A stretch of 64,000 bases of DNA, taken from Anagrus nilaparvatae (Eukaryota > Arthropoda > Insecta > Hymenoptera > Mymaridae). The DNA lies in assembly GCA_022575985.1 (NCBI GenBank), contig JAKSXM010000137.1:24074001-24138000 (forward strand). The letters are read 5' to 3'. The notes below the pieces were generated by a model, which was not told the DNA's origin, did not search any database, and saw only the letters and a program-made list of their open reading frames with translations. A program made the position numbers and the translations under genes. Within the stretch, counting starts at the first letter, position 1; the number at the start of each line of letters is the position of its first letter. Of the stretch, positions 62,191 to 64,000 are shown one piece after another.

Positions 62191-64000
62191 GAGAAGAGTC
62201 TCATTAGTGCAACTATTGACTTTAAAACTTTTATATTCATCGAAATAATAATTATTATTCGTGTGTACAATAATTTATTGATAAGACGCTCTAATTGTTT
62301 CCTTTTTTTTCCCTTTAACAAAATTTCAAAGGTGCTTAATTAAATTCGTATTTCATTTTAATTGATAAATTAATATGACTTTTTCACCTTTTTAATGATA
62401 AATGTAGAATTTTTGTGAAAAAGATATGTCACTTTATGACATTTTACTCAATTATTTTATTTAAATAATGCATTTCAAAATTTAACCAAATGCATAGTTT
62501 CCTATTTTTAAATTTTATGCATTTTTTATACTTTTCTAATTTGACAGTTTTTAATGTATTACGTTAACAGTGTTCTATTTATGATGCATCAGCACTACAT
62601 TACATCGATCAAGCCTCGGGACAATTAAACATTTAAATAAATCAAATTAATTAAGTAAATTAAACATTTTTAGAACTCTAAAATTTTTCACTTTACTATA
62701 TTTTTTCATATTTTCTACTGCAATGAATTGGACTATTTTAAATATTAGATTCATCTTTGGTAACTTAAAGGCATAAAATTACGAGTAAAATTGTCAAAAA
62801 ACTTTTGAACGAGTTGTTCCCCAATTTCCATCAATTTTTAAGTATTAGCAATAATTATATTGCGTATTTTCATGCTCCATATTTACCAAGGTAAAATCGA
62901 ATCAAATTTTTTTGGGTCTCAATATCAGAAAAAGATTGTAATCGCGTTCTTACTATCTACGTTTACTGGAATTAACTTTTCCGCTAATCCTTGAAACATG
63001 AAATTTTCAAATTATGAGTTTCAAATTTGTTTTATTGTTTTGTAATATTATACCTTCATTAGAACTTTTTGGAAAAGATTCCATTTATAAAACGATTTTA
63101 GTATTGTAAAGTCTTCAAAGCAATTAAAAATTGAAGAGAATTAAATTCTCCGAGTTTTATTGATAAAAAATATTATCATTTTTTTACTAAATAATGTTAA
63201 TGGATTGACAAAAACATGACAAGCCCTTAATTTATTCATAAAAATTCAATTTTTCGAAAGTTATTCAATTTAAAAATGTAAAAAAATTAATTTTGTCAAA
63301 AATCATACTTGATGGACAAAAAAAATCTTTTTATAATTTAAAAAAAATCTCATCAATATGAATAGAAAATTATTTTTTTAAAAAGGATTTTTTTTTTGTT
63401 GAACGTATAAAAAATTTTTGCATATTTAATTTTTTAACCTATTTTGAAGCTGAATAATAAAATTAAAAAATGAAAAAATTTACATTATAAAATATAATTA
63501 TAAAAAAAATACATGCATAAATTAAAAAATAAAAATCATGTTATCTCAGATTTAAAAAATAGGATATCCTTTTTTTTTGATAATAAAAAAATATAGATTT
63601 ATTTTAACAGGTAGTAGTACAGAATACGAGATAAAAAAAAAAAATCTTTTTTCCATATAATAATAATTTAATATTCAGTTTGACATGCATAAAAGCCCTT
63701 TGATAAAAAAATAAATAATTTAATATGCAAAAAGGTTATGCAATAATAATCTTTAATATTTGATGTTGAAAAAGAGTTATTCAATAATATCAACTATTGT
63801 GCAGGGTAGAAGAATGAAAAAAAGATAACGTGTACTCGAATGACGTATTTTTTTTAAAAAAAGAATCTCGCATTATTTATTAATAAGCTCTTTTTTATCA
63901 TTCATAGCTCGAGGAAAAATAGAATTACAAGCTTTTCTTTGGGTTAACTTAGTTTTAATAAATTATAATAAAAGTCAAGTTAGAAAATAATAACAATAAT

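Larger units (their letters stand above)
57721..64000. other. Gene-poor AT-rich DNA to the window end
   Basis: No supported gene. Holds the second MITE copy (59646-60072), a GC-richer island at about 61210-61510 and an (AAT)n run at 62167-62190. The 83-codon frame at 61256-61507 has a less AT-biased composition but no recognisable family. Confidence 0.5.

Overview
The window is nuclear DNA from an insect. Every well-supported gene is spliced, introns are mostly 50-150 bp with GT/AG ends, noncoding DNA is very AT-rich, and the proteins match animal families with insect-type features. A small-genome, AT-rich hymenopteran such as a parasitoid wasp is my best guess, but this rests on composition and style only; the order is not proven.

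The left part (1 to about 26.7 kb) is gene-dense. From left to right it holds: the 3' part of a Gly/Ser/Gln-rich probable extracellular protein (+); a CCDC102A coiled-coil protein (-); a ninein/Bsg25D homologue with an EF-hand (-); THOC6 (+); PYM, partner of Y14 and Mago (-); a large disordered protein I do not recognise, with a repeated IN-x-E-(I/L)-S-K motif (-); SARNP/Tho1 (+); the SHP-2 phosphatase corkscrew (-); and BCAS2/SPF27 (-). I rebuilt the exons by hand from frame, phase and splice sites. Eight of these nine genes give complete reading frames.

The right part (26.7 to 64 kb) is gene-poor and holds a single recognisable gene. This is a minus-strand DBH-like monooxygenase (MOXD1 / olf413 type) with DOMON, Cu2 N and Cu2 C domains. 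Its coding exons lie at 29.3-37.4 kb with a roughly 5.8 kb intron. A clean acceptor just 5' of the start codon shows that a further noncoding exon lies upstream. A candidate promoter and first exon sit near 57.3-57.7 kb, which would make a first intron of about 20 kb. The rest is AT-rich sequence with foldback elements, microsatellites and a few GC-richer islands.

Two functional themes stand out. Four genes within 15 kb (THOC6, PYM, SARNP, BCAS2) act in nuclear mRNA processing and export, and two neighbours (CCDC102A, ninein) are centrosome-type coiled-coil proteins. The most unusual items are: the monooxygenase has Thr where the family has its CuB methionine ligand; the unrecognised protein carries at least four spaced copies of one short motif; and there are five or more palindromic nonautonomous elements, two of them copies of the same TA-flanked family.
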